A stretch of 64,000 nt of DNA, taken from the NCBI RefSeq assembly GCF_028767185.1, contig NZ_JARACK010000004.1, forward strand, positions 62,001 to 126,000. The letters run 5' to 3'. Position numbers and translations under genes: made by a program. The stretch is from Mangrovimonas aestuarii (GTDB taxonomy: Bacteria > Bacteroidota > Bacteroidia > Flavobacteriales > Flavobacteriaceae). The notes beneath the pieces were generated by a model, which saw only the letters and a program-made list of their open reading frames with translations, did not search any database and had not been told where the DNA came from. Below, in pieces: positions 52,984-61,152 of this stretch. Position 1 is the stretch's first letter; each line of letters opens with the position of its first letter.

Positions 52984-53340
52984 TACAAGAATATTTTAAA
53001 GAACCTGATATAAAGATAGGATAGTCGAGGAAAATAAGTCGGTTGTTAATCGGTTAGTATCAATGTAATATTCAAGTTTTAAGTCGGATTAATAACATGT
53101 GGGTAGTTCATTGAAAGGGGTGAGATATAGTCCTTGTCACTATTAGATGTTTTTGGACAATAAGAGTTAGAAAAGAAAGTCTTTTCAGGCGACTTTTATT
53201 TATTCTTTTTACTTCTTCATTTAACAGTGAAAAACAATGTAGTTGTCTAAAATACAGCATGATAAAGTTTGTTTTGCTTAGGTTTGTGTATTTTTAATGT
53301 AGAAAAAAATCAAATAACAACAACTTAAAAACTTACACTT
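52984..53340. other. Divergent intergenic region
   Basis: No gene is supported. It contains the upstream region of the T9SS cluster (leftward) and of the secreted protein at 53341 (rightward). A weak AAAGTC/GACTTT hairpin lies near 53180. The -7 match TAGGTTTG at 53279-53286 is the best signal. Confidence 0.5.
53279..53286 (+). promoter_or_regulatory. -7 element of the secreted protein gene at 53341
   Basis: TAGGTTTG is an exact TAnnTTTG; the leader would be about 50 bases. No well-placed -33 TTG. Confidence 0.4.
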
Positions 53341-53826
53341 ATGAAATCTGCTCTTTTTGTTGCAATTACAGCAATTGCTTTATTAATGGGAGGTTTGGGT
53401 TTTAGCCAAACTTCAGATGAGTTGCAGTTAATCCAAGATGTTTGGGGGGCTGAGAAAAAAGATCTAATAAAAGATTATATGAATCTTTCTCCTAGCGATG
53501 CCGAAAAGTTCTGGCCTGTTTATGATGAATATACAACAGCTAGACAGTCGCTGGGTAAAGAGCGAATTAAAATTCTACAGGATTATGCCAATTCTTATGA
53601 AAACCTTACTGATGAACAAGCTGACAATCTAGTTGAAAGGCTTTACAAAAACAATATGGATTTGGAAAAATTAGACTACAAATATTATAAGAAAATGAAA
53701 AAGGTGATTTCTCCATTGCAAGCTAGTAAGTTCATTCAAGTTGAAAAATATATTGAGACCGTTTTAAAGGTAGAATTGCAAAGTAGTATTCCTTTTATTG
53801 GAGAGATGGATGCTAAAATGAAATAA
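53341..53826 (+). CDS. Small secreted alpha-helical protein
   Basis: 161 residues with a signal peptide (1-23, ending FSQT). The rest is almost all helical and charged: LSPSDAEKFWPVYDEYTTAR, LTDEQADNLVERLYKNNMDL, KKMKKVISPLQASKFIQVEK. The layout (Lsp... aekFwpvydeY) resembles the LTxxQ/Spy-like periplasmic proteins, which bind unfolded proteins or sense envelope state. That similarity is by eye only; a family name should not be assumed. Confidence 0.7.
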   Translation: MKSALFVAITAIALLMGGLGFSQTSDELQLIQDVWGAEKKDLIKDYMNLSPSDAEKFWPVYDEYTTARQSLGKERIKILQDYANSYENLTDEQADNLVERLYKNNMDLEKLDYKYYKKMKKVISPLQASKFIQVEKYIETVLKVELQSSIPFIGEMDAKMK

Positions 53827-53970
53827 TTTTCTTGGGGTTAAATATTATTTTAAAATAAAATAACCGCAGTTTGGTAAAATGTCAAAGAGTACTATTATGT
53901 AATTGTAGTTTCAATATTGAAAATGAGTTATAAAAATTAATGCGACATAGTATTTAATCAGCTTTTTTAG

Positions 53971-53978
53971 TACGTTTG
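53971..53978 (+). promoter_or_regulatory. -7 element of the polyprenyl synthase gene
   Basis: TACGTTTG is an exact TAnnTTTG; it ends 25 bases before the TTG start codon at 54004, which supports that start. Confidence 0.45.
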
Positions 53979-54003
53979 TGGTACAATTACTCCTTAGCTT
54001 CTT

Positions 54004-54981
54004 TTGAAGATTGTAGAACAAATAAAACAGCCCATTGCTTTTGAAATGGAACTTTTTGAACAAAAGTTTCAACTTTCAATGTCTTCAAAAGTGGCTCTCC
54101 TTAATAGAATCACTCATTATATTGTGAACAGAAAAGGGAAGCAAATGCGTCCTATGTTTGTTTTTTTGGTGGCCAAAATGGTGTCCAACGGAGAGATAAG
54201 CGAACGCACTTATCGAGGGGCTTCAGTTATTGAGCTTATTCATACGGCTACCTTAGTTCATGATGATGTAGTAGACGATAGTAATCGGCGAAGAGGTTTT
54301 TTCTCAATTAACGCTCTATGGAAAAATAAGATTGCAGTTCTCGTTGGTGATTATTTGCTGTCTAAGGGATTACTGCTTTCAATAGATAATAATGATTTTG
54401 ATCTATTAAAGATCATTTCCATAGCTGTTCGTGAAATGAGTGAAGGGGAGCTTCTTCAAATTGAAAAAGCCAGAAAGCTGGATATTACAGAAGAAGTGTA
54501 TTACGAAATCATTCGTCAAAAAACGGCAACACTTATTGCCGCCTGTTGCAGTATTGGATCAGCATCTGTAAAGCCAGGATCACCAGAAACCGAAACCATG
54601 AGAAAGTTTGGGGAGTTGATAGGGATGGCTTTTCAAATTAAGGATGATCTTTTCGACTATGGTGAAGATAGAATAGGCAAGCCTACAGGTATTGATATCA
54701 AGGAGCAAAAAATGACTTTACCACTTATTCACGTGCTTAATAATGCTTCGCCCAAGGATCGCAAATGGCTAATTAATTCCATCAAAAATCACAACAAGGA
54801 CAAAAAGCGTGTTAAGGAAGTGATTAACTTTGTTAAAACGAATGGTGGTTTGGATTATGCCGTAAATAAAATGAAGGCATTTCAAGAGGAGGCCTTGCAG
54901 ATGTTACAATCTTACCCTGAATCTGCTTATAAAAGTTCACTGGAATTGATGGTGAACTATGTGATCGACAGAAAAAAATAA
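54004..54981 (+). CDS. Polyprenyl diphosphate synthase
   Basis: 325 residues of a trans-prenyltransferase, which lengthens isoprenoid chains for quinones or related lipids. The first Asp-rich motif is in LVHDDVVDDSN and the second in IKDDLFDYGED; GKQMRPMFVFL and the QKTAT segment are typical. The start is TTG (54004), with an in-frame TAG three codons upstream and no ATG nearby. From memory, the family in flavobacteria begins MKIVEQIKxPI, as here. Product chain length cannot be read by eye. Confidence 0.9.
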   Translation: MKIVEQIKQPIAFEMELFEQKFQLSMSSKVALLNRITHYIVNRKGKQMRPMFVFLVAKMVSNGEISERTYRGASVIELIHTATLVHDDVVDDSNRRRGFFSINALWKNKIAVLVGDYLLSKGLLLSIDNNDFDLLKIISIAVREMSEGELLQIEKARKLDITEEVYYEIIRQKTATLIAACCSIGSASVKPGSPETETMRKFGELIGMAFQIKDDLFDYGEDRIGKPTGIDIKEQKMTLPLIHVLNNASPKDRKWLINSIKNHNKDKKRVKEVINFVKTNGGLDYAVNKMKAFQEEALQMLQSYPESAYKSSLELMVNYVIDRKK

Positions 54982-55050
54982 TACTTCAGGCAACCATTTG
55001 TTAAAAATAGTCGTCTTTATTAATAGAAGACCGCAAAACCGTATCGCGAT

Positions 55051-55614
55051 TTGAAAGTTATACCATTGCATAACAATATAGAACAGCTTATTAAACGAGC
55101 TGTGAAAAATGACAGGGAGGCCCAACATCGGCTTTTTGGTCTGATGTCCCCTAAAATGTTAAGTGTGTGCAGGTATTACATAAGCGATCTTCAGTATGCA
55201 GAAGAAGTTATGCTCAATGGTTTTTTTAAGGTATTTACCAGTTTAAAATCGTTTCAAGGTAAGGGGAGTTTTGAAGGTTGGGTGAGAACCATTATGGTAA
55301 GGGAAGCGATTTCTTTTATCCGACAGCAAAAAAAGATTGAATACCCTACCGAAACAGGGCAAATTCCAAATTCGGAAACCGTAACGATTGAAGCCGATTT
55401 AAATTTGGTGGATTTGCAAAAACTGATTGATAATTTACCCGAAGGTTATAAAATGGTGTTTGTAATGTATGCCATTGAAGGTTATAAGCATCACGAAATA
55501 GCCAAGATTTTGGAGATATCTGAGGGAACATCAAAATCGCAGCTTTTTAAGGCTAGAAAAATGCTGCAAGAACAATTAAAAACAATTAATAATGTAGGCC
55601 ATGGCACCAATTAA
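55051..55614 (+). CDS. ECF-type RNA polymerase sigma factor
   Basis: 187 residues with sigma region 2 (AVKNDREAQHRLFGLMSP, YAEEVMLNGFFKVF, FEGWVRTIMVREAISFIRQ) and region 4 (NLPEGYKMVFVMYAIEGYKH, then HEIAKILEISEGTSKSQLFK), and no region 3. This is the extracytoplasmic-function layout. The start is TTG (55051) with a TAG 9 codons upstream and no ATG in frame. The next gene overlaps by 14 bases and has the features of an anti-sigma factor. Confidence 0.88.
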   Translation: MKVIPLHNNIEQLIKRAVKNDREAQHRLFGLMSPKMLSVCRYYISDLQYAEEVMLNGFFKVFTSLKSFQGKGSFEGWVRTIMVREAISFIRQQKKIEYPTETGQIPNSETVTIEADLNLVDLQKLIDNLPEGYKMVFVMYAIEGYKHHEIAKILEISEGTSKSQLFKARKMLQEQLKTINNVGHGTN

Positions 55615-56353
55615 GTTTGACGAGGATATTAGAGAGGGAATGGAGCAAAGACAGTTGTCGCCTTCAGAAGGTGCATGGGAGTCTTTAGAAAAGCGTTTGG
55701 ATGATGCTCAAGTTCAGAAGAAGCCTAAAACCAAAATTTGGTGGGTTGGTGCAGCTGCGGCAGTTGTTTTAGGGGCGCTCCTGTCTATTGGGGTGCTATT
55801 TAAGTCGGTAGATAAGGTTGAAACGTTGCCAACGGTCGTTGAAGAATCAATTCAAAATCCGGTTATTGAATCCAATATAAATTCTAGTGAAGACATCAAT
55901 AAAAGTGTGGTTTTGGAAGGTGTTGTTAAAAATAATGAACAAGGGAAAGTAGCTATTATAGAAGAGCCTAAGACAAAAGAGGTTAAAAAATCTAATCCTA
56001 TATCAGTAGAAAGGAAAGAAGAACAGGAGGTGAGAATAGCTAATAATGAGAAGCAACCAGACGCGGTTCAAGAAAAGGAAAAATCCCAGATAGGCTTACT
56101 AGAGTCTAACCAAGATGCAGAATTAGTAGCTAATGAAACGGCCATTGACGAGGTTGAATTTTTATTGGCTCAAGCGCGAGAACGTGTTCAGAAAAGTGAC
56201 GAAGTGTATCTTGCCCAAAAAGAAGTCAATGCTTCATCCTTACTTGAAACCGTTGAAGGTGATATTGAAGAGTCGTTTAGGGATAAAGTATTTCAAGCTA
56301 TAGAATTCGGCTATAAATCTGTGAAAACGGCAGTAGTCGAACGCAACAAATAA
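55601..56353 (+). CDS. Probable anti-sigma factor
   Basis: 250 residues. The N-terminal 45 are acidic/amphipathic (FDEDIREGMEQRQLSPSEGA), then one hydrophobic helix (about 46-67), then a long charged region extending to the end. This single-pass layout with overlap to a sigma gene fits an anti-sigma factor, in which the N-terminal part would bind sigma in the cytoplasm and the C-terminal part would sense the periplasm. No zinc motif is visible. The assignment is from context, not from a named family. Confidence 0.65.
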   Translation: MAPIKFDEDIREGMEQRQLSPSEGAWESLEKRLDDAQVQKKPKTKIWWVGAAAAVVLGALLSIGVLFKSVDKVETLPTVVEESIQNPVIESNINSSEDINKSVVLEGVVKNNEQGKVAIIEEPKTKEVKKSNPISVERKEEQEVRIANNEKQPDAVQEKEKSQIGLLESNQDAELVANETAIDEVEFLLAQARERVQKSDEVYLAQKEVNASSLLETVEGDIEESFRDKVFQAIEFGYKSVKTAVVERNK

Positions 56354-56380
56354 GTAATCATCAATTAAAATCGAACTATT

Positions 56381-57475
56381 ATGACCACTATTACCAAGTA
56401 TGTAGTGCTGCTAGCGCTTAGCCTAATCGGGACGCAAATACTAGCGCAAGACACTATTCAAGATTCAGCAAAGGCTGAAAAAATCAAACTTCTAGAAGAG
56501 TTAAAAGTAGATGTTGTAGAAGAGGAAAAGGAATTGTTAAAAGTCGAGGTTGAAAATATCAACAACAGACTTGATGCAGGTGATATTTCATCTGCAGAAG
56601 CAGATCGACTTAAACAGCAAGCAGCTGATCATCATGCTAAAAATATTGAAAACCGTTTGGCAATTATTGATAATAAAATTGAATTAGTAAAAAGAAATCA
56701 AGTCGACCCTGATGTTAGAATCACCGAAAAAGAAGGTGTTATAATACAGATTGGCAAAAATGAGGAATCGTATGAATTGGATAAAGGAGGAATTTATATA
56801 GGTCCTAAATCATGTGATAAGCCCAAAAAATATGACAAACGGACAACAAGTGATCTTGTATTTGCTATTGGCTTCAACAATTCCATTATTGAGGGGCAAT
56901 CTATAGACGATTCGCCTTATAAATTGGGAGGTTCAGGTTTTGTCGAGTTGGGCTGGGCATGGAAAACCCGGGTATTGGATAATTCCAATGCGATTAGAAT
57001 CAAGTATGGTGTGTCCTTGCAGTGGAATAAACTCAACATTAAAGATAATCAGTATTTTGTTGAGGAGAACGATATAGTAACATTACAACCTTTCGAGTAT
57101 GATCTGGATAAGGCAAAATTTAGAATGACCAATCTTGTGTTTCCTGTACATTTTGAGTTTGGACCCTCAAAGAAAATTGAAAAGGAAAATTATTTTAGAT
57201 ATAGTACTCATAAAAAATTCAAAATAGGAATTGGTGGTTATGCTGGTTTTAATGTTGAAACTTTACAAAAACTAAAATATGAAAAGGATGGTGATAAAAC
57301 CAAGGATAAAATCCATCGCAATTATAATACTACCGATTTTGTTTATGGGTTAAGTGGCTATTTGGCCTTTGGAAGTGTAGGGGTGTATGTTAAGTACGAT
57401 CTGTCTCCAATTTTTAGAGATCAGCCAATTGAGCAAAATAATATTTCTGTCGGTCTTCGTTTTGATATGGACTAG
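56381..57475 (+). CDS. Outer-membrane beta-barrel protein
   Basis: 364 residues with a signal peptide (about 1-22, ending ILAQD), a helical coiled-coil-like region (30-115) and a beta-rich C-terminal domain (150-364) with alternating aromatic strands (GGSGFVELGWAWKTR, then KIGIGGYAGFN, ending SVGLRFDMD). It starts 27 bases after the anti-sigma gene, so the three form a sigma/anti-sigma/outer-membrane operon. It could be the regulated target of this sigma factor or part of its signal input. Confidence 0.75.
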   Translation: MTTITKYVVLLALSLIGTQILAQDTIQDSAKAEKIKLLEELKVDVVEEEKELLKVEVENINNRLDAGDISSAEADRLKQQAADHHAKNIENRLAIIDNKIELVKRNQVDPDVRITEKEGVIIQIGKNEESYELDKGGIYIGPKSCDKPKKYDKRTTSDLVFAIGFNNSIIEGQSIDDSPYKLGGSGFVELGWAWKTRVLDNSNAIRIKYGVSLQWNKLNIKDNQYFVEENDIVTLQPFEYDLDKAKFRMTNLVFPVHFEFGPSKKIEKENYFRYSTHKKFKIGIGGYAGFNVETLQKLKYEKDGDKTKDKIHRNYNTTDFVYGLSGYLAFGSVGVYVKYDLSPIFRDQPIEQNNISVGLRFDMD

Positions 57476-57490
57476 AAGATTTAAATACAA

Positions 57491-57536
57491 TAAAACAAAG
57501 CCTGAAAACATAGCCGTTTTCAGGCTTTGTTTTTAT
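57491..57536 (+). terminator. Terminator after the outer-membrane protein gene
   Basis: A long stem AAACAAAGCCTGAAAA/TTTTCAGGCTTTGTTT with a loop of about 8 bases ends in a T-run. Confidence 0.88.
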
Positions 57537-57587
57537 GGGATGATTACATAAGTTTATTACTTTTACAGCCTAAAACTTCCAAAGCAA

Positions 57588-59546
57588 TTGATTTCAAAAC
57601 AATCCATAGATCAAGTATTCGAAACCGCCAGAGTTGAGGAGGTAATTGGTGATTTTGTACAATTGAAAAAATCGGGAAGTAGTTATAAAGGGTTGAGTCC
57701 TTTTAGCGATGAGCGTTCTCCTAGTTTTATGGTGTCTCCCGTAAAGCAGATTTGGAAAGATTTTTCTAGTGGTAAAGGAGGGAACGTTGTAGCGTTCTTG
57801 ATGGAACACGAACACTTTACCTATCCAGAGGCTATTAAATACCTGGCCAAAAAGTATAATATCGACATTGAGGAAACCGAGCAGACCGACAAACAAAAAG
57901 AACAAGCCGATTTAAGGGAAAGCCTTTATTTGGTCAATGAGTTTGCTAATGAATATTTTCAAAAGGTTCTTCATAAAACCGATCAAGGTCAAGCCATAGG
58001 GTTGAGTTATTTTAAAGAACGGGGATTCACTACCGATACGATTAAAACCTTTGGATTGGGGTATTCTCCAGATGAATGGCAAGCCTTTACTGATGAAGCT
58101 TTAAAAAAAGGATACAGTATAGAATATCTGGAAAAAACAGGTTTAACCATTGTAAAAGAAGAAAAACGATTCGACCGATTTAAAGGACGTGTGATGTTTC
58201 CCATACAAAGTATGAGTGGTCGCGTGCTTGGTTTTGGTGGCCGTATTTTAGTTACCGATAAAAAATCTGCAAAGTACCTCAATTCTCCAGAGAGTGATAT
58301 TTACCATAAAAGCAAAGTGCTTTATGGTATTTATCATGCCAAGCAAAGTATAGCCAAAGAAGATAACTGTTATTTGGTTGAAGGTTATACCGATGTAATC
58401 CAGTTTTATCAAGCGGGGATTACTAATGTTGTTGCTTCCTCGGGAACGGCACTTACACCAGATCAAATCCGATTGATAAACAGGTTAACCAATAATATCA
58501 CTGTTTTGTTTGACGGTGATGCAGCGGGATTACGGGCTTCAATTCGTGGTATAGATCTAATTTTGGAACAAGGCATGAACGTCAAGGTGTGCACCTTCCC
58601 AGAGGGAGAGGATCCCGATAGCTTTGCCAAGAAAAATACTTTTGAAGAAATAAGTGCCTACTTAGAGGAAAATGCTAAGGATTTTATCCAGTTCAAAGCG
58701 TCTGTGCTCGTAAGTGAAGCGAAAGGAGATCCTATTAAAAAGGCAGAAACCATTAGGGATATTGTTCAAAGTATAGCTAAAATTCCCGATAGGATAAAAC
58801 AGGAAGTATACTTGCAGGAATGTTCCCGAATTATGGATATTGGAGAAGATGTTCTGTTTAGTACGCTTTTACAAATTGACAATAAAGATCAAGGAACAAC
58901 TACTGGTGCGCCTCAAAAGCAACAAAAAGCTTTTCAGGTAATAAAACCAGAACCTGAAACCAAAAAAGTAGATGTACAATACGTACTTGAGCAAAAAATT
59001 ATTGAACTGCTTTTATTGTATGGAAACTTAACCGAAGATTTTGAGGATTTAGTTTTAAAGGAAAACGATAAAGGAGAATTGGGCTTGGAACCTGTAGTGC
59101 ACAGAGCTAAGGTTTTTGAAAAGATTTATCTTGATCTTCAGGATGATGAAATGGAATTTTTGAATCCTCAGTTTAAAGCATTATACAGTACATTGATAGA
59201 GGACCTCAATCAAAACCCGGATTTTACCATAGAGTATTTTGTAAATGCAGTAGATCCAGCCCTAGCAAATACCGTAACAACTATACTAATGGAAGATGAG
59301 CGCCATGCCTTATCTGATTGGAATAGAAAAGAGATTTTTCCGAAGGATAAATTAAGTGGTGTAGCACAACTTGTTAATGAAACAATATTAACTCTTAGAT
59401 GTTTCTTGATTGATAAAAAAGTAGGTGAGTTTATGCAGGAAACACTAAACAACAAAACCGGAGATAACCGTAACCTTTTGGAGGAGGTTAAGGATTATTC
59501 CGGTTTGAAAATGTTACTTTCAAGAAAGCTTAACCGCGTGCTATGA
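57588..59546 (+). CDS. dnaG: DNA primase with a zinc-less N-terminal domain
   Basis: 652 residues. The RNA-polymerase (TOPRIM) core is clear: EGYTDVIQFYQAG and TVLFDGDAAGLRASIRGIDL. The N-terminal CHC2 domain keeps its fold pattern (KKSGSSYKGLSPFSDERSPS, then FMVSPVKQIWKDFSSGKGG) but the four zinc ligands C-H-C-C of other DnaG proteins are Ser37, Ser40, Asp58 and Ser61. The start is TTG (57588); MISKQSIDQVFETARVEEVI is the expected N-terminus of the family. The C-terminal part would contact the DnaB helicase. Confidence 0.93.
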   Translation: MISKQSIDQVFETARVEEVIGDFVQLKKSGSSYKGLSPFSDERSPSFMVSPVKQIWKDFSSGKGGNVVAFLMEHEHFTYPEAIKYLAKKYNIDIEETEQTDKQKEQADLRESLYLVNEFANEYFQKVLHKTDQGQAIGLSYFKERGFTTDTIKTFGLGYSPDEWQAFTDEALKKGYSIEYLEKTGLTIVKEEKRFDRFKGRVMFPIQSMSGRVLGFGGRILVTDKKSAKYLNSPESDIYHKSKVLYGIYHAKQSIAKEDNCYLVEGYTDVIQFYQAGITNVVASSGTALTPDQIRLINRLTNNITVLFDGDAAGLRASIRGIDLILEQGMNVKVCTFPEGEDPDSFAKKNTFEEISAYLEENAKDFIQFKASVLVSEAKGDPIKKAETIRDIVQSIAKIPDRIKQEVYLQECSRIMDIGEDVLFSTLLQIDNKDQGTTTGAPQKQQKAFQVIKPEPETKKVDVQYVLEQKIIELLLLYGNLTEDFEDLVLKENDKGELGLEPVVHRAKVFEKIYLDLQDDEMEFLNPQFKALYSTLIEDLNQNPDFTIEYFVNAVDPALANTVTTILMEDERHALSDWNRKEIFPKDKLSGVAQLVNETILTLRCFLIDKKVGEFMQETLNNKTGDNRNLLEEVKDYSGLKMLLSRKLNRVL

Positions 59547-60170
59547 TTCCAAAAGCTTAGCTTGATTAATCAACTCTACAATATTGTTTACACGTAGCTT
59601 TTTCATTAAACGCGCTTTGTAGGTACTAACGGTTTTTTCGTTAATTTCGAGTTCTTGAGCTATTTCCTTATTCTTTTTACCAGACGACAACAACTTTAAC
59701 ACCTCAAGTTCTCTTGTTGAGAGTTTTTTGTACAGTGAACCGGTTCTTCCTGAGCGGTCACCAAAAGCCAAACGATGTGCAATATCATTGTTTAGGTAAA
59801 TACCGCCTTGATCTACTTTAGAAATAGCCTCTTTAATAGTAATTACATTAGATGTCTTCGATACGTAACCGGCTGCCCCAGCTTTTATGGCGCTAATCGC
59901 ATAAACTTCCTCTGGTTGGGCGCTAAACATCACCACCTTAACATTAGGATATTCTTTTTTTAGACGGCGCAATGCGGTAATTCCGTTGAGTTTGGGCAGG
60001 TCAATTTCGGTTAGGATAATGTCAACATTATCGTTCTTTTTCAGAAAATCGAAAATGGCCTCACCATTATCAATACTTCCAACTACTTTAACATCGTGAG
60101 ATGTTGAAAAAAATAGCTCGAGTCCTTTTCTGATTATGGGGTGATGATCAACAACCAACAGCTTTATCAT
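59541..60170 (-). CDS. Response regulator (NarL/LuxR type) with Glu at the phospho-site
   Basis: 209 residues: receiver domain (1-120) and LuxR-type helix-turn-helix (about 140-205: LSTRELEVLKLLSSGKKNKE, then INEKTVSTYKARLMKKL). In the receiver the expected phospho-acceptor Asp is Glu55 (VDIILTEIDLPKLNG), and the acidic pair at the start is VVDHHP. Glu can mimic a phosphorylated state, so it may be locked active or work without a kinase. The gene is convergent with dnaG (6-base overlap) and no kinase gene is beside it. Confidence 0.88.
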   Translation of the reverse strand: MIKLLVVDHHPIIRKGLELFFSTSHDVKVVGSIDNGEAIFDFLKKNDNVDIILTEIDLPKLNGITALRRLKKEYPNVKVVMFSAQPEEVYAISAIKAGAAGYVSKTSNVITIKEAISKVDQGGIYLNNDIAHRLAFGDRSGRTGSLYKKLSTRELEVLKLLSSGKKNKEIAQELEINEKTVSTYKARLMKKLRVNNIVELINQAKLLES

Positions 60171-60268
60171 AGTATTAAAATTTTTAAGTTTTATAACTGC
60201 TGGGGCAAGAAATTACATAAGTAGTAATGATAGTACAAAGATATAAAATTGTGAGGGAATTTCTTTAC

Positions 60269-61057
60269 CTATTTTAATTTTTTTGGAATTTTACAAATTG
60301 GTATGGGGTTCATCTTGTGTTGGTTAATAGTATTTAGTCTAGAATAGATATTAAAAACCTCTAAATCTCTGCCTTGAAAAGTGTTTGCTGTTTTGCCTTC
60401 CTCTTGCATTTTCATAGCCCATTCGAGTTCTGGATAAGACGCCCCGATTTGGTCTTCATCACTTCGTGTGTCTCCAAATAATCCATCACTAGGTACAGCA
60501 TCTAATATTGACTGTGGAACTTTTAAATGTTTCCCCAATTCATACACTTCAGTTTTAACCAAATCGGCAATGGGAGAGAGGTCTACACCTCCATCACCGT
60601 ATTTAGTAAAAAAACCTATGCCAAAATCTTCAACTTTGTTTCCTGTGCCGGCAACCAATAAACCTTTTAATCCTGCATAGTAATACAATGTAGTCATTCT
60701 TAGTCTGGCACGAGTGTTAGCCAAGGCTAAGTCTACTGTGTGTTGATTGCCTTCCAGGGAAACTTCTTCCTTGAATGTTTCGAATAGAGGTGTTAAATCG
60801 GTCCTTATATCCTTTACGTTGTTATATCTGGACTTTAACAAGGCAATATGCTCTTGAGCCCTTGTCACGTGGCTGTCATGTTGGTGAATTGGCATTTCAA
60901 TACAAAGTACATCTAAACCTGTTTCAGCACATAGCGTCGAAGTAACAGCCGAATCAATTCCTCCAGAGATACCTATTACAAATCCATTCACTTTGGCCTG
61001 TAGGGCATATGTTTTTAACCAATCTACTATATGGGATACAATCTTTTCTGTTTGCAT
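60269..61057 (-). CDS. nadE: NH3-dependent NAD synthetase
   Basis: Final step of NAD synthesis. The 262-residue protein has the ATP pyrophosphatase loop SGGIDS (31-36), then GTGNKVEDFGIGFFTKYGDG (then GVDLSPIADL). It has no N-terminal glutaminase domain, so it should use ammonia directly. Its promoter element (TACTTTTG, 61106-61099, minus strand) lies almost face to face with that of gldB. Confidence 0.94.
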   Translation of the reverse strand: MQTEKIVSHIVDWLKTYALQAKVNGFVIGISGGIDSAVTSTLCAETGLDVLCIEMPIHQHDSHVTRAQEHIALLKSRYNNVKDIRTDLTPLFETFKEEVSLEGNQHTVDLALANTRARLRMTTLYYYAGLKGLLVAGTGNKVEDFGIGFFTKYGDGGVDLSPIADLVKTEVYELGKHLKVPQSILDAVPSDGLFGDTRSDEDQIGASYPELEWAMKMQEEGKTANTFQGRDLEVFNIYSRLNTINQHKMNPIPICKIPKKLK

Positions 61058-61085
61058 TAGTAAGGAATTTAATGGGTAGAAATGC

Positions 61086-61093
61086 TACCTTTG
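61086..61093 (+). promoter_or_regulatory. -7 element of gldB
   Basis: TACCTTTG is an exact TAnnTTTG. It is 5 bases from the opposite-facing nadE element. Confidence 0.5.
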
Positions 61094-61098
61094 CCAAA

Positions 61099-61106
61099 CA
61101 AAAGTA
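61099..61106 (-). promoter_or_regulatory. -7 element of nadE
   Basis: TACTTTTG on the minus strand is an exact match, giving a leader of about 35 bases before the nadE ATG. Confidence 0.5.
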
Positions 61107-61152
61107 AAGCAATTACTATAATTTTTAAAAATTGAATTCGTTAATGTTTCCC

